Part shown: positions 1 to 8,646 of the stretch, piece after piece
How the letters are laid out: each line of letters begins with the position of its first letter
Numbering within the stretch: the stretch's first letter is position 1
Assembly (NCBI GenBank): GCA_030066785.1
Contig: JASJAZ010000076.1
Span: 1-32,889, forward strand
DNA: 32,889 nt
Reading direction: 5' to 3'
From: Desulfobacterales bacterium
GTDB lineage: Bacteria > Desulfobacterota > Desulfobacteria > Desulfobacterales > JASJAZ01
Program-made: the position numbers and the translations under genes
The notes under the pieces: generated by a model
What the model was told of the DNA's origin: nothing
Database searches by the model: none
Seen by the model: only the letters and a program-made list of their open reading frames with translations

Positions 1-886
1 CCCAATGGATCGCGGCCGGCTGGGCGGCGGCATATTGGCGGGCACATTGACGGATCTGCTCCGGGCTCAACCAGGTATGTACCGCCATTTTTTCCGGTGA
101 ATACGTTTTAATCTGCTGAGCTAAATCATGGAATCCATGGGTCCAGTTCGAAACGAAATCGTTATCATATAGTTTTCCTTCAATAATGACATGGAGCATT
201 GCCAGTGCCAAAGCGCTATCGGCACCCGGTCGGATCGGCAACCACAAATCAGCCCGCTCGGCAAGTTCGGTTTCCTTTGGATCAATTACCACGAGCCGGC
301 TGCCGGCCTTCAGCTTATCAAGTACCAGGCGGCAAATAGCACCCTCTTCATTGGTAGCCATGGGGTTGCTGCCCCATAACAGTATTAATTGGCTAGCATG
401 GTCGAAATCGACCACAGGGTAGAAGCCGCAGGTATGCAATCCGCTGACTTCCCGGGGGGCATGACAGACATCTTGAACGGCCACCACGTTGGGCGATCCA
501 AAAAGATTGGCCAGACGAATGAGAACAAAATGCTCTAAACCTTTGGGCATTCCTTGCCCAAAGACGACAGATCTAGCGCCGAATTTTTGTTTAATTTTGA
601 TAAATTGATCACTGATGATGCGCAACGCTTGCTGCCACGAAATTGACTGCCACTTGCCACTGCCCCGCTTGCCAGTACGCTTTAAGGGTTTTCGTAACCT
701 CTGGGAATGGTTTAAACGCTCCGGTGATGCCAAGCCTTTGGAACAAATGTAGCCGCGGTTGAGAAATCCATCCGGATCGCCTTTGATGTTAACGATTTGG
801 TTATCCTTAACACCCACAAGAAGTGCACATCCCCCGTGATCCATCCGACCACAGTGAGTTTTTAACCAGCGAATTGTGTTATTCAT
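1..886 (-). CDS. Molybdopterin oxidoreductase, N-terminal part (partial, runs off left edge)
   Basis: I translated this reading frame by eye; 295 codons are visible and it continues past base 1. It matches the N-terminal half of the cytoplasmic molybdopterin (bis-MGD) oxidoreductase family that includes formate dehydrogenase FdhF. There is no Tat signal, so it probably acts in the cytoplasm. The N-terminal [4Fe-4S] motif is visible as C12, C20 and C48 (THCGRMDHGGC, then GYICSKG), but the usual second cysteine is absent. C141 in VCHAP aligns with the Sec/Cys that ligates Mo in formate dehydrogenases. GSNP (about residue 173) and VIDPKETELA are typical of the cofactor-binding domains. It lies 232 bp downstream of the ABC transporter ATPase on the same strand. 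Substrate unknown; a formate dehydrogenase-like or other oxo-transfer enzyme is possible. Confidence 0.88.
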   Translation of the reverse strand, partial: MNNTIRWLKTHCGRMDHGGCALLVGVKDNQIVNIKGDPDGFLNRGYICSKGLASPERLNHSQRLRKPLKRTGKRGSGKWQSISWQQALRIISDQFIKIKQKFGARSVVFGQGMPKGLEHFVLIRLANLFGSPNVVAVQDVCHAPREVSGLHTCGFYPVVDFDHASQLILLWGSNPMATNEEGAICRLVLDKLKAGSRLVVIDPKETELAERADLWLPIRPGADSALALAMLHVIIEGKLYDNDFVSNWTHGFHDLAQQIKTYSPEKMAVHTWLSPEQIRQCARQYAAAQPAAIHW

Positions 887-929
887 CGGCTAACCCCGGT
901 TGATGATATAATAAAAAAAGAATGGCAGC

Positions 930-952
930 TGCCGGTTGAAAATGCTCCGGCA
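930..952 (-). terminator. Possible weak terminator after the ABC transporter operon
   Basis: A 6-bp perfect inverted repeat (TGCCGG/CCGGCA) encloses 11 nt. Read on the minus strand it is followed about 10 nt later by a run of seven T (complement of 913-919). The gap between stem and T-run is longer than in a classic intrinsic terminator. A 10-bp palindrome GGCAGCTGCC (924-933) overlaps it. It sits between the ATPase gene and the oxidoreductase gene, so it could separate the two transcripts. Confidence 0.25.
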
Positions 953-1118
953 CGGGTAGTTTTTTGGTTCAAGGGTGGTTGCTTTGTTTTAAAAGGCATT
1001 TGATCGATCCAACTCTATTTAAGAGAGCTGCATAGCACTAAAGATTTTTTAATTGGATACCGGCTGGGAAGAATAAATGCTACCGCCATTAAAAGAATCA
1101 GCAGTTGTTGTCGCCGAA

Positions 1119-1889
1119 TCAGAGAATTTGACTTAAAAAGAGCTTGGTACGCTCATGCTGGGGATTTTCGAAAAATTCCTGCGGAGTATTGCCCTCAACG
1201 ATCTGTCCGTAATCCATAAATAGCACCCGGTGCGCTACGCTTTTGGCAAAACCCATTTCGTGGGTAACCACAATCATGGTCATTCCTTCTTGCGCCAGCT
1301 CAATCATAACATCCAGAACTTCCTTGATCATTTCAGGGTCCAGCGCTGACGTCGGTTCATCAAACAGCATCACCTTCGGCGCCATACAAAGACTGCGGGC
1401 AATCGCCACCCGTTGTTGTTGTCCACCGGAAAGCTGGCCGGGGTATTTCTTGGCTTGCTCCGCGATGTGGACTTTTTCTAAGTAATACATCGCTGTTTCT
1501 TCGGCTTCTTTCTTAGGGATTTTGCGCACCCAGATGGGACCGAGGGTCAGGTTTTCGACAATCGTTAGGTGGGGAAAAAGGTTGAAGTGCTGAAAAACCA
1601 TACCGACTTCCGCCCGAATTTTTTCAATATTTTTGATGTCATTGGTCAACTCAATCCCGTCCACGATAATGCGGCCACGTTGATGCTCTTCCAGCCGGTT
1701 GATACAGCGGATAAGTGTTGATTTTCCTGATCCGGAAGGACCACAGATAACGATACGCTCTTTCTTCTGGACGGTCAGATTAACATCCTGCAAGACATGA
1801 AATTCACCGAACCATTTATGCATATCCATAATTTCGATAATGGCATCGCCGGTCGGTTCCGAGTTCGTATGATCATTCTTTTCGGGCAT
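1119..1889 (-). CDS. aapP: Polar amino-acid ABC transporter, ATPase subunit (AapP/GlnQ type)
   Basis: 256 aa, the normal length for the PAAT-family ATPase. It energises uptake of amino acids across the inner membrane by hydrolysing ATP on the cytoplasmic side of the two permeases encoded just upstream. Visible motifs are Walker [10 protein letters not shown] (about residue 50), the Q-loop in [10 protein letters not shown], the signature [15 protein letters not shown], Walker [15 protein letters not shown] and the H-loop VTHEMGFA. The start is supported by AAGG 6 nt before the ATG. It is the last gene of the binding protein–permease–permease–ATPase set, in the order of Rhizobium aapJQMP. The gene symbol is by similarity; AapP, BztD and GlnQ are close relatives and substrate range cannot be read from the ATPase. 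Confidence 0.95.
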   Translation of the reverse strand: MPEKNDHTNSEPTGDAIIEIMDMHKWFGEFHVLQDVNLTVQKKERIVICGPSGSGKSTLIRCINRLEEHQRGRIIVDGIELTNDIKNIEKIRAEVGMVFQHFNLFPHLTIVENLTLGPIWVRKIPKKEAEETAMYYLEKVHIAEQAKKYPGQLSGGQQQRVAIARSLCMAPKVMLFDEPTSALDPEMIKEVLDVMIELAQEGMTMIVVTHEMGFAKSVAHRVLFMDYGQIVEGNTPQEFFENPQHERTKLFLSQIL

Positions 1890-1999
1890 AATTTACCTTA
1901 TCTGCTTAGTGCTGGAATAGCTATTCATTTTCTTATCAATAATCCCTGATTTAGATTAATAAGGTCGCTCCTAGTTGTACTAAGCTAGCACTATTTAGC

Positions 2000-3094
2000 T
2001 TACAGTCCGGTATCCAACTCTTTTTCCAGACGTCTGCTGTAGCTGGACATAAAATAGCAGCATAAAAAGTAGATCAGCGCCACAAAAATATACGCCTCAG
2101 AAGAAAAAGCCATCCACGCAGGATCCGATAAAACCGACTGGGTTGTCTTGAGCAAATCATAAAGGGCGATGATCACCACTAGAGATGTGTCTTTTAGTGC
2201 TGATATGAGCTGACTGACGGTCGGTGGTATCACAATTTTCAATGCCTGGGGTAGAATCACCAGCCGCATGGTCTGGTAATAATTGAGCCCCATTGATTCC
2301 GCGGCCTCATATTGCCCTTTGGACATACCTTGCAGTCCGCCACGGACGACTTCCGCAATATACGCGGCTGTAAACATAATAATTGCCGCCTGCGCCCTTA
2401 AGATCACGTTGACAGTCATCCCTTCAGGTAAAAACAGCGGAAATACCACAGACGACATGAACAGCAACGTAATTAACGGTACCCCCCGGATCATCTCAAT
2501 GTAGATGATACACAGGGTTTTAACGGCCGGCATTTTTGACTGCCGGCCTAAAGCCAAAATCACACCCAGCGGATAGGCGGCCGTCAATCCAAAAACCGAC
2601 AACATCAGGGTCAACGGCAGCCCGCCCCACTGCGTGGTTTCAACCGAGGCCAACCCCAAAATTCCACCTTTCATGAGCAGCCCCATGACAACTAAACCGA
2701 TAACCCAAGCATAAGCCAGAGATTTCTTCCAGTGTTTTCTATCCCGGCTGTAAAACAACAAGGCCACCAGCAGGATCATGGCCACCAATGGACGCCACTG
2801 AGACTCATAGGGGAAAAATCCGAACAGGATGAAGCGAATGTTAGCCGGTATAATCGACCAGCAAGCGCCTTCACTTCCGCGACATACTTCAGCTGTGGAA
2901 AACCAGTTACTATCGATAACAGCCCAGCGGAAAAAGGGGGGCACTGTTTTCCACAAAACGTACAAAGTAATGAGGGTTAGAATCGAGTTAAACCAACTGC
3001 TGAACAGATTAGCCCTGATCCATCCGATAACCCCCACACTGGCAACCGGTGGTTTGATCTCTTCTTCAGGTTGTCTTTCGATCTCTGCGTTCAT
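2000..3094 (-). CDS. aapM: Amino-acid ABC transporter permease, AapM type
   Basis: 364 aa integral membrane protein. After a short polar N-terminus it has several hydrophobic helices, then the BPD_transp_1 core, with the EAA-type coupling loop seen as GQYEAAESMGLNYYQTMRLVILPQA. The long N-terminal extension before the core (including a periplasmic loop with the pair of cysteines in CRGSEGACW) is characteristic of AapM/BztC rather than of short HisM-type permeases. It pairs with the AapQ-type permease upstream (58 bp gap) to form the heteromeric channel. No good ribosome-binding site is seen at normal spacing; AAGGA lies about 16 nt before this ATG, so translation may depend on the upstream gene. 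Confidence 0.93.
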   Translation of the reverse strand: MNAEIERQPEEEIKPPVASVGVIGWIRANLFSSWFNSILTLITLYVLWKTVPPFFRWAVIDSNWFSTAEVCRGSEGACWSIIPANIRFILFGFFPYESQWRPLVAMILLVALLFYSRDRKHWKKSLAYAWVIGLVVMGLLMKGGILGLASVETTQWGGLPLTLMLSVFGLTAAYPLGVILALGRQSKMPAVKTLCIIYIEMIRGVPLITLLFMSSVVFPLFLPEGMTVNVILRAQAAIIMFTAAYIAEVVRGGLQGMSKGQYEAAESMGLNYYQTMRLVILPQALKIVIPPTVSQLISALKDTSLVVIIALYDLLKTTQSVLSDPAWMAFSSEAYIFVALIYFLCCYFMSSYSRRLEKELDTGL

Positions 3095-3152
3095 ACGCTT
3101 GATGGACTGTCCTTAAATTAATCGCGACGGAATCGTATTTAGCACGATACGA

Positions 3153-4349
3153 CTATCTTTCCACCAGGGCTGTCTTTTTGTTGTACCAATTCATAAAGGC
3201 CGATGTCAGTAAGCTTAATGTGAGATAGACGATCATCATGAGGGCCACGCCCTCAATGGCCTGTCCGGTCTGGTTAATCGTGGTTCCCGCCACGGAGACA
3301 AAATCCGGGTATCCGATGGCCACCGCCAAGGAGCTATTTTTGGTCAGATTGAGCATCTGGCTGGTCAAGGGCGGAATGATGACCCGCAGGGCTTGTGGCA
3401 GGACGACTAAATTCAGCACCAGACTGGACCTGAGGCCCAGCGACATGGCGGCCTCGGTCTGTCCCTTGCTGACCGACTGGATACCGGCTCGCACCACTTC
3501 GGCCACATACGCGGCGGTATACAAAATCAAACCAAGCAAAAGGGCCGTGAATTCAGGACTGATATTGGTCCCGCCAACGAAATTGAAACCCTTGAGAACC
3601 GGCACGTTCATAGCAGTTGGGGCGCCACCGAATATCCAAATTAGCAAAGGCAATCCGATCGTGAGCGCGACAGACACTCGCAATACCGGAAAGGGCTGGC
3701 CTGTCCGTGCCTGTCTAAGTCTAGCCCAGCGACGCATCAAATAAATAGCGACACCAGCAATCGCCAATGCAAGTACTAAATATTTATGCACCGGATGCGC
3801 TTCTGGTATGGCAAAGACCAGGCCGCGATTGCTCAAAAAAACCCCCATAAATGGATTAAGCGCCTGTCGGGGCGAAGGTAAAACATTGTAAAAAAAAGCG
3901 TACCAGAAAAAAAGCTGCAACAGCACCGGTATATCTTGCAGAACCTCAATATAGGCCGCCGCCGAACGCGATACCAGCCAGTTGGATGAAAGCCTGGCAA
4001 TCCCGATCAGGGTGCCAAGTATTATCGTGATAACGATGCCGATAAAAGAAACGATCAGAGTATTTAAAAACCCCACCACCAGCGCCCGACCGTAGGTATC
4101 GGCGGCGGAATAGGGGATCGGTGATTCACCGATTTCAAAGGCTGATTCTTTCTGTAAAAACCCGATACCGGTGGCGATGGATTGTTTTTCGAGGTTGGCC
4201 AGCGTATTTGAAATCAGGAAAAAAGCTAGCAATCCCACCATTAAAAGGGTGGCGATCTGAAATAGGATCGCGCGCTTCTTGGGATCGTTGTAAAAGGGCA
4301 CCGTTGTTGTAGGTGCTCGGGTCGGAGCTTCGTTCTGTTTTGGCTGCAT
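3153..4349 (-). CDS. aapQ: Amino-acid ABC transporter permease, AapQ type
   Basis: About 398 aa, close to the ~400 aa of AapQ. A polar N-terminus of some 30 residues is followed by a first membrane helix, a periplasmic segment, and a BPD_transp_1 core ending in the coupling loop GQTEAAMSLGLRSSLVLNLVVLPQ. A second in-frame ATG lies 12 bp further upstream (4361), but only the ATG at 4349 has a Shine-Dalgarno-like AAAGG, four bases away, so I chose it. It is the second gene of the operon, 144 bp after the binding-protein gene. With the AapM-type partner it should form the membrane pore of a broad-range L-amino-acid importer. Confidence 0.93.
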   Translation of the reverse strand: MQPKQNEAPTRAPTTTVPFYNDPKKRAILFQIATLLMVGLLAFFLISNTLANLEKQSIATGIGFLQKESAFEIGESPIPYSAADTYGRALVVGFLNTLIVSFIGIVITIILGTLIGIARLSSNWLVSRSAAAYIEVLQDIPVLLQLFFWYAFFYNVLPSPRQALNPFMGVFLSNRGLVFAIPEAHPVHKYLVLALAIAGVAIYLMRRWARLRQARTGQPFPVLRVSVALTIGLPLLIWIFGGAPTAMNVPVLKGFNFVGGTNISPEFTALLLGLILYTAAYVAEVVRAGIQSVSKGQTEAAMSLGLRSSLVLNLVVLPQALRVIIPPLTSQMLNLTKNSSLAVAIGYPDFVSVAGTTINQTGQAIEGVALMMIVYLTLSLLTSAFMNWYNKKTALVER

Positions 4350-4416
4350 ACGGCCTTTCATTGAAAAGGGCGCGTTGATTGCTACCGTGAGTAACGCCGC
4401 CCGCCGGCGTCAGAAT

Positions 4417-4436
4417 GATGCGACGAGCGGCGCATC
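4417..4436 (-). other. Small hairpin between binding-protein and permease genes
   Basis: GATGCG and CGCATC (6 bp, 8-nt loop) lie in the 144-bp gap between the binding-protein stop and the first permease. Hairpins here often stabilise the upstream mRNA so that more binding protein than permease is made. There is no T-run, so it is not a strong terminator. Confidence 0.3.
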
Positions 4437-4493
4437 CGCTTCATTATTACCCAAATCGAGCGATTAGCAAAAGTCAAAAAGCTCAGCCTGGGT

Positions 4494-5513
4494 TTACTTA
4501 AATGGTGGGGAATACATGAGCCCGCCATCAGTCCAGAGCGCATTCAAACCACGTTCGATGCCCAAGGGTGTATTGACACCCACATTTCTTTCAAACACTT
4601 CGCCGTAGTTACCGATCTTTTTGATGATATTGTAGGCAAACTTTTCATCCAGTCCGAGGGCTTTGCCGTTGCCGGCAGTCACACCCAGAAAGCGTTTGAT
4701 CTTGGGATCTTTACTTTTGAGCATCTTATCGACATTTTTAGACGTAATACCAAGTTCCTCAGCGTTGATCATGGCCAAAACACTGTAGTTGACGATATCC
4801 TTCCACTGGTTATCGCCATGCCGCACGGCCGGCGCCAGGGGTTCCTTGGAAATAATTTCCGGCAGGATGATGTAATCCTTGGGATTGGCAGCCACCGCAC
4901 GTGTTCCGGCCAACTGGGAAGCGTCCGAGGTCAGGCAATCACAGCGCCCGGCAAAAAAAGCTTTAGCCAACTCCGCCGTGTTTTCAATAACAACCGGTTT
5001 CATTTTCATGCCATTTGATCGAAAAAAATCGGCCACATTCAACTCAGTGGTCGTTCCAGGCAATACGCATACCGCTGCGCCGTCAAGCTCTTTAGCGCTT
5101 TTGACGCCCAATTTCTTAGGAACCAGGAAGCCTTGGCCGTCATAATAGTTAACCTGGCAGAAATCGAGGCCCAAGGCGGTATCACGACCCAGGGTTTGGG
5201 TACAGTTACGGGTCAACACATCGATTTCACCGGACTGCAAGGCGGTGAAGCGGGTTTTGGCGGTCAACGGAGTAAATTTGACGGCATTAGGATCATTAAA
5301 AATAGCGACGGCGATCGCACGGGCCGTATCCACATCCAGACCACGCCAGACACCTTTTTCATCAGGCTTGCCAAACCCGAAAAGATCACCGTTCACACCC
5401 GCTTGAATAAAGCCTTTGGCTCTGACATCCTCAAGCGTTCCCGCCAATGCAACACTTGCAGTAAAAATAAGCAACAAAGCTAAAAAAACTGCACTGGTTT
5501 TAAATAATTTCAT
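4494..5513 (-). CDS. aapJ: Periplasmic amino-acid binding protein of the ABC transporter (AapJ type)
   Basis: 339 aa from the chosen start. The N-terminus is a clear Sec signal peptide (MKLFK, then a hydrophobic stretch ending ASVALA, followed by GTLEDVRAKG). The mature protein is a type-2 periplasmic binding fold of the SBP_bac_3 family, with KGFIQAGVNGDLFGFGKPDE near the N-terminus and FTALQSGEIDVLTRNCTQT, as in AapJ/BztA general L-amino-acid binders. An upstream in-frame ATG exists at 5576, but AGGAGG lies 8 nt before the ATG at 5513 and only that start places the signal peptide at the N-terminus. It is the first gene of the transporter operon and captures amino acids in the periplasm. Exact ligand range is not readable from sequence. 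Confidence 0.95.
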   Translation of the reverse strand: MKLFKTSAVFLALLLIFTASVALAGTLEDVRAKGFIQAGVNGDLFGFGKPDEKGVWRGLDVDTARAIAVAIFNDPNAVKFTPLTAKTRFTALQSGEIDVLTRNCTQTLGRDTALGLDFCQVNYYDGQGFLVPKKLGVKSAKELDGAAVCVLPGTTTELNVADFFRSNGMKMKPVVIENTAELAKAFFAGRCDCLTSDASQLAGTRAVAANPKDYIILPEIISKEPLAPAVRHGDNQWKDIVNYSVLAMINAEELGITSKNVDKMLKSKDPKIKRFLGVTAGNGKALGLDEKFAYNIIKKIGNYGEVFERNVGVNTPLGIERGLNALWTDGGLMYSPPFK

Positions 5514-5553
5514 CCTTTCTTCCTCCTTAATGGCTGAACGTGTTAACGTAAAC

Positions 5554-5574
5554 GGTTTGCCGGCATGGCAAACC
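5554..5574. promoter_or_regulatory. Perfect inverted repeat in the leader of the amino-acid transporter operon
   Basis: GGTTTGCC and GGCAAACC form an 8-bp perfect inverted repeat with a 5-nt spacer, 41 bp upstream of the binding-protein start. It could be an operator for a dimeric repressor or a 5'-UTR stem-loop. No regulator gene is adjacent, so the ligand or protein cannot be named. Confidence 0.4.
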
Positions 5575-5789
5575 ATAACCTCCCGTCTGTGTCAAAACCC
5601 AAAAGGGATAGCGGCAAGGGATCAAACAAATATCAGGCCGACGGGTATCCCTAAACCCGCATTAAATTTCGACACATCATGCAAAATAAGGTTTCATTAT
5701 CTAAAGAATCAGTCTTGTGCAAGTAAAAACCGGTAATAGAAAAGGCATTTCCCGTCTAAATTGACAATTGTAAAAAACAGCTGGAACGA

Positions 5790-5847
5790 CACCCCTCAGG
5801 AGTAAGGGTAGCTCACCCAAAAAAGGATGGCATCGCATGCCGGGGTG
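5790..5847. ncRNA. Possible structured RNA element (three-way junction), strand uncertain
   Basis: An outer helix CACCCC/GGGGTG (5790-5795 with 5842-5847) encloses two hairpins. These are GGGT-AGCTC-ACCC (5806-5818) and GGCAT-CGC-ATGCC (5829-5841), the second stacking directly on the outer helix. The element is 136 bp before the lipoprotein start on the plus strand and 277 bp before the binding-protein start on the minus strand. I compared it from memory with common riboswitches (c-di-GMP, glycine, TPP, fluoride, glutamine) and found no match. Six-base helices can arise by chance, so confidence is low. Confidence 0.25.
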
Positions 5848-5982
5848 CAAGAAATCGTTTGGACAACGTGATCCTGCCGCAACCTTCTCTATTTTCTTGA
5901 CTTTCAGCCTCTTTCATCGCTAATTTGATTATGTATGCAACGAATCAAACTTCCATCAACAGCTGTTGCTAGGGGACTCAGC

Positions 5983-6603
5983 ATGAAAAGTTTATCGCTG
6001 TTTGTGAAAAAATCGATTGCCTGCCTTTTTATTTTATTGCTTGTCATAGCATGTACTTCCGGACGGTATCTTACCATTAACTATAATTTACCTCCGCAAA
6101 CAGATTTATTTGATTCAAAAACAGTAACACTCCGTTTTAAAGACAGCCGGTCTAACCAACGTATTTTCGGCCCTGGTGCCCAAAAGGATTTTGAACGTTT
6201 TACAGGAGTTTACTCGCTGACCATGCATCACAGTGATAGCGCAAGTAATATATGGGTGGGTGCCATTGATTTGCCGAATTTATTTCAACAAACATTTAAG
6301 CAACGGTTGGAAAATCTTGGCATCCAGGTTCTGCGCGAACAAGCTGAATCAGGCCCTACTTTTGAAATCGCGCTGCAAGAATTTCTAATCAATAAAGAAA
6401 AAAACAATTGGACGGTTCAGATTGCTTACGAAGCTGGGATATACCAAGGGGATCAGTTGCGCGTGACCGAACGGGTTAGCGGCAGCGCTGAGCGAACCAA
6501 TGTAATTGGTCCCGCAGACGCTGATAAAGTGCTGGGTGAAATTTTTACCGACGTGGTTAATAAACTGAATATCGACAACATGTTCCAGAGTGCAGATCTT
6601 TAA
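5983..6603 (+). CDS. Outer-membrane-type lipoprotein, YajG-like, function unknown
   Basis: 206 aa from the chosen start. The signal sequence ends in a lipobox VIAC with the lipidated cysteine at residue 24. The mature part has alternating strands and helices with KTVTLRFKDSR near its start and DADKVLGEIFTDVVNKL at its end, which resembles the YajG-like/ABC-auxiliary lipoprotein group. An in-frame ATG at 5935 exists, but AGGGG lies 7 nt before the ATG at 5983 and the signal peptide begins there. It is probably anchored in a membrane facing the periplasm. It is not visibly in an operon: the next gene (sdhA) begins 314 bp later. Function unknown; the family assignment is from overall similarity only. 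Confidence 0.75.
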   Translation: MKSLSLFVKKSIACLFILLLVIACTSGRYLTINYNLPPQTDLFDSKTVTLRFKDSRSNQRIFGPGAQKDFERFTGVYSLTMHHSDSASNIWVGAIDLPNLFQQTFKQRLENLGIQVLREQAESGPTFEIALQEFLINKEKNNWTVQIAYEAGIYQGDQLRVTERVSGSAERTNVIGPADADKVLGEIFTDVVNKLNIDNMFQSADL

Positions 6604-6917
6604 GTTGAGTTTCAAAAACAGTACTGCCCAACCAAGTTATCTTACCTATTTTTTTCCAATGGTTGACAAGATCAATAATTTTCGAATACCTTAATGCCAG
6701 ATTGTTTCTGGTCGTCAGTTTTGCCCGAGTTTCTAGCTTATACCTTTTAATCCTTATATCTTGTTCGACTGCAGGACTTTTTTGCATCCGGTAAAACCGA
6801 CGCTTCCCACTCAGATCAATACCACCATTGCCCAACAACCAAAACAAATGCGTTTATCTTTTCAATGCATTGACTATTCACCTAAGCTGATTAAATCGTG
6901 AAAAGGCGAGGTAAAAG
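6604..6917 (+). other. Intergenic region upstream of sdhA
   Basis: 314 bp with no gene I can support and no room for sdhC or sdhD. TTGACA at 6663-6668 is followed by only weak -10 candidates (TACCTT at 6687). A second TTGACT about 50 bp before sdhA has TAAATC 16 bp away. The sdhA ATG has a usable upstream GAGG/AAAAG stretch. Confidence 0.5.
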
Positions 6918-8645
6918 ATGAATCACCAGCATGACATTGTTATTGTCGGTTCCGGGTTGGCAGGACTTCGAGCTGCGATCGAGCTCGGTGTAGATACCAA
7001 AACCGCGGTTCTAAGCAAGGTTTTTGCGACCCGTTCGCATTCAGGCGCCGCCCAAGGCGGAATTGGGGCGGCCCTGGGCAATGAAGAAGAGGATAAATGG
7101 GAATGGCATATGTTTGATACCATCAAAGGCAGCGATTATTTGGGCGACCAGGATGCCATCGAGATATTAGCGCGTGATGCTCCCCGGGCCATTTATGAGC
7201 TTGAGCATATGGGGGTACCCTTTAATCGCACCAAAGAGGGCAAAATTGCTCAGCGGGCCTTTGGCGGTCACACACGTGAATTTGGCCAAGCCCCGGTAAA
7301 ACGCGCATGCTACGCTGCTACCCGTACCGGCCGTGTCATTCTCGACACATTGTGGGAAAAATGTTTGCAGCGTGGCATTGAATTCTATGATGAATTCCAA
7401 ATGCTATCCTTAATTATTGAAAAAGGGCATTGCTGTGGTGTGGTTGCGTATGAATTGGCCACGGGTGAACTGCATGTATTTCATAGCAAGGCTGTCTTGG
7501 TAGCTACCGGCGGTGCCGGTAAAATATTCAAGACCACTTCAAATGCCTTTGCCAGTACCGGCGACGGCATGGCCATCGCATATCGCGCCGGAGCACCGTT
7601 GGAAGATATGGAATTTGTCCAATTCCATCCCACCGGAATTTACAAACTGGGTATTTTAATCAGCGAAGCCGCCCGCGGTGAAGGCGGCATATTGCGTAAC
7701 GCCCAAGGCGACCGCTTTATGGAACGATACGCACCGGTTATCAAGGATTTAGCCCCTCGCGATATGATCAGTCGCTGCATTTTACAAGAAATACGCGCCG
7801 GACAGGGAATTGACGGCAAAGATTATGTTCATCTGGATTTAACGCACCTTGGCAAAGAGGTGATCGAATCCAAACTGGCTGAAATCACCAGTTTTGCCCG
7901 CACATATGCCGGAGTTGATCCAATCAAAGAACCGATTCCCGTACAGCCGACCTGCCATTACATGATGGGCGGAATTGCTACCGATAACGAAGGCCGGGTC
8001 ATTGCTGACGAACAAAGGACGCCATTTCCCGGGCTATATGCTGCCGGCGAATGCGCATGCGTATCTGTACATGGCGCCAATCGATTGGGCTGCAATGCAT
8101 TACTCGATTTATTGGTTTTTGGTAGGCGCGCTGGGCGTGAAATGCGTAAGTATAGCCATTCCATTGGGTTTCAGTCTCTTCCCCCAAATCCCGCCAAAGC
8201 CGATCAAGATCGCATCGACGCTTTGATGCAAAATCATTCCGGCGTAAGCATACCCGAGATTCGTTCGCAAATGCAGGAAGTAATGATGGACAATGTATCG
8301 GTTTTTCGTGAAGCAAATGGTTTGGAAGCCGCCTTAAAAGAAGTAATGCAATTGAAACAACGTTATCAGCAGATTGGTATCACAGACAAAGGGCGATGTT
8401 TTAACCGCGATCTGCTTGACGCCATTGAGCTGGGCCATCTGCTCGATCTGGCGGAAGTCATCACCCGGGGAGCGCTGCTACGCCAGGAAAGCCGTGGTGC
8501 GCATACCCGCGAGGACTACCCGGAAAGAGATGATGAGCGCTGGCTCAGCCATACAATGTGTCGTTTTACCGGCGACAAAGAACCTGATATTTTTTACAAA
8601 CCCGTCGTTATCACTGAACATCAACCTCAGGAAAGGAAATATTAG
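6918..8645 (+). CDS. sdhA: Succinate dehydrogenase/fumarate reductase flavoprotein subunit
   Basis: 575 aa, a normal SdhA length. It carries the FAD and the dicarboxylate site and interconverts succinate and fumarate. Visible features are the FAD-binding motif VGSGLAG near the N-terminus and H41 in [11 protein letters not shown], the usual site of covalent FAD attachment. QFHPTGIY lies at about residue 235, HYMMGGI follows later, and the C-terminal flavin-contact motif is [17 protein letters not shown]. The C-terminal domain has [15 protein letters not shown], as in SdhA/FrdA. It is followed after 1 bp by sdhB. No membrane-anchor gene is present on either side. Direction of the physiological reaction cannot be read from sequence. 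Confidence 0.96.
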   Translation: MNHQHDIVIVGSGLAGLRAAIELGVDTKTAVLSKVFATRSHSGAAQGGIGAALGNEEEDKWEWHMFDTIKGSDYLGDQDAIEILARDAPRAIYELEHMGVPFNRTKEGKIAQRAFGGHTREFGQAPVKRACYAATRTGRVILDTLWEKCLQRGIEFYDEFQMLSLIIEKGHCCGVVAYELATGELHVFHSKAVLVATGGAGKIFKTTSNAFASTGDGMAIAYRAGAPLEDMEFVQFHPTGIYKLGILISEAARGEGGILRNAQGDRFMERYAPVIKDLAPRDMISRCILQEIRAGQGIDGKDYVHLDLTHLGKEVIESKLAEITSFARTYAGVDPIKEPIPVQPTCHYMMGGIATDNEGRVIADEQRTPFPGLYAAGECACVSVHGANRLGCNALLDLLVFGRRAGREMRKYSHSIGFQSLPPNPAKADQDRIDALMQNHSGVSIPEIRSQMQEVMMDNVSVFREANGLEAALKEVMQLKQRYQQIGITDKGRCFNRDLLDAIELGHLLDLAEVITRGALLRQESRGAHTREDYPERDDERWLSHTMCRFTGDKEPDIFYKPVVITEHQPQERKY

Positions 8646-8646
8646 A

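Larger units (their letters stand above)
5514..5982. other. Intergenic region between divergent amino-acid transporter and lipoprotein genes
   Basis: About 470 bp without a supported gene. It holds the 8-bp inverted repeat at 5554-5574 and the potential three-helix structure at 5790-5847. A TTGACT at 5897-5902 is followed 18 bp later by a poor -10 (TAATTT). Both flanking genes point outward, so the region must contain at least two promoters; none is convincing by eye. Confidence 0.6.

Noticed and set aside
3238-3744. 168-codon plus-strand frame antisense to the AapQ-type permease
   Set aside because: Antisense shadow of a strongly supported membrane protein; its composition reflects the opposite strand.
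6557-6847. 96-codon minus-strand frame overlapping the end of the lipoprotein gene
   Set aside because: No family resemblance, AT-rich intergenic composition, and it overlaps a supported gene.
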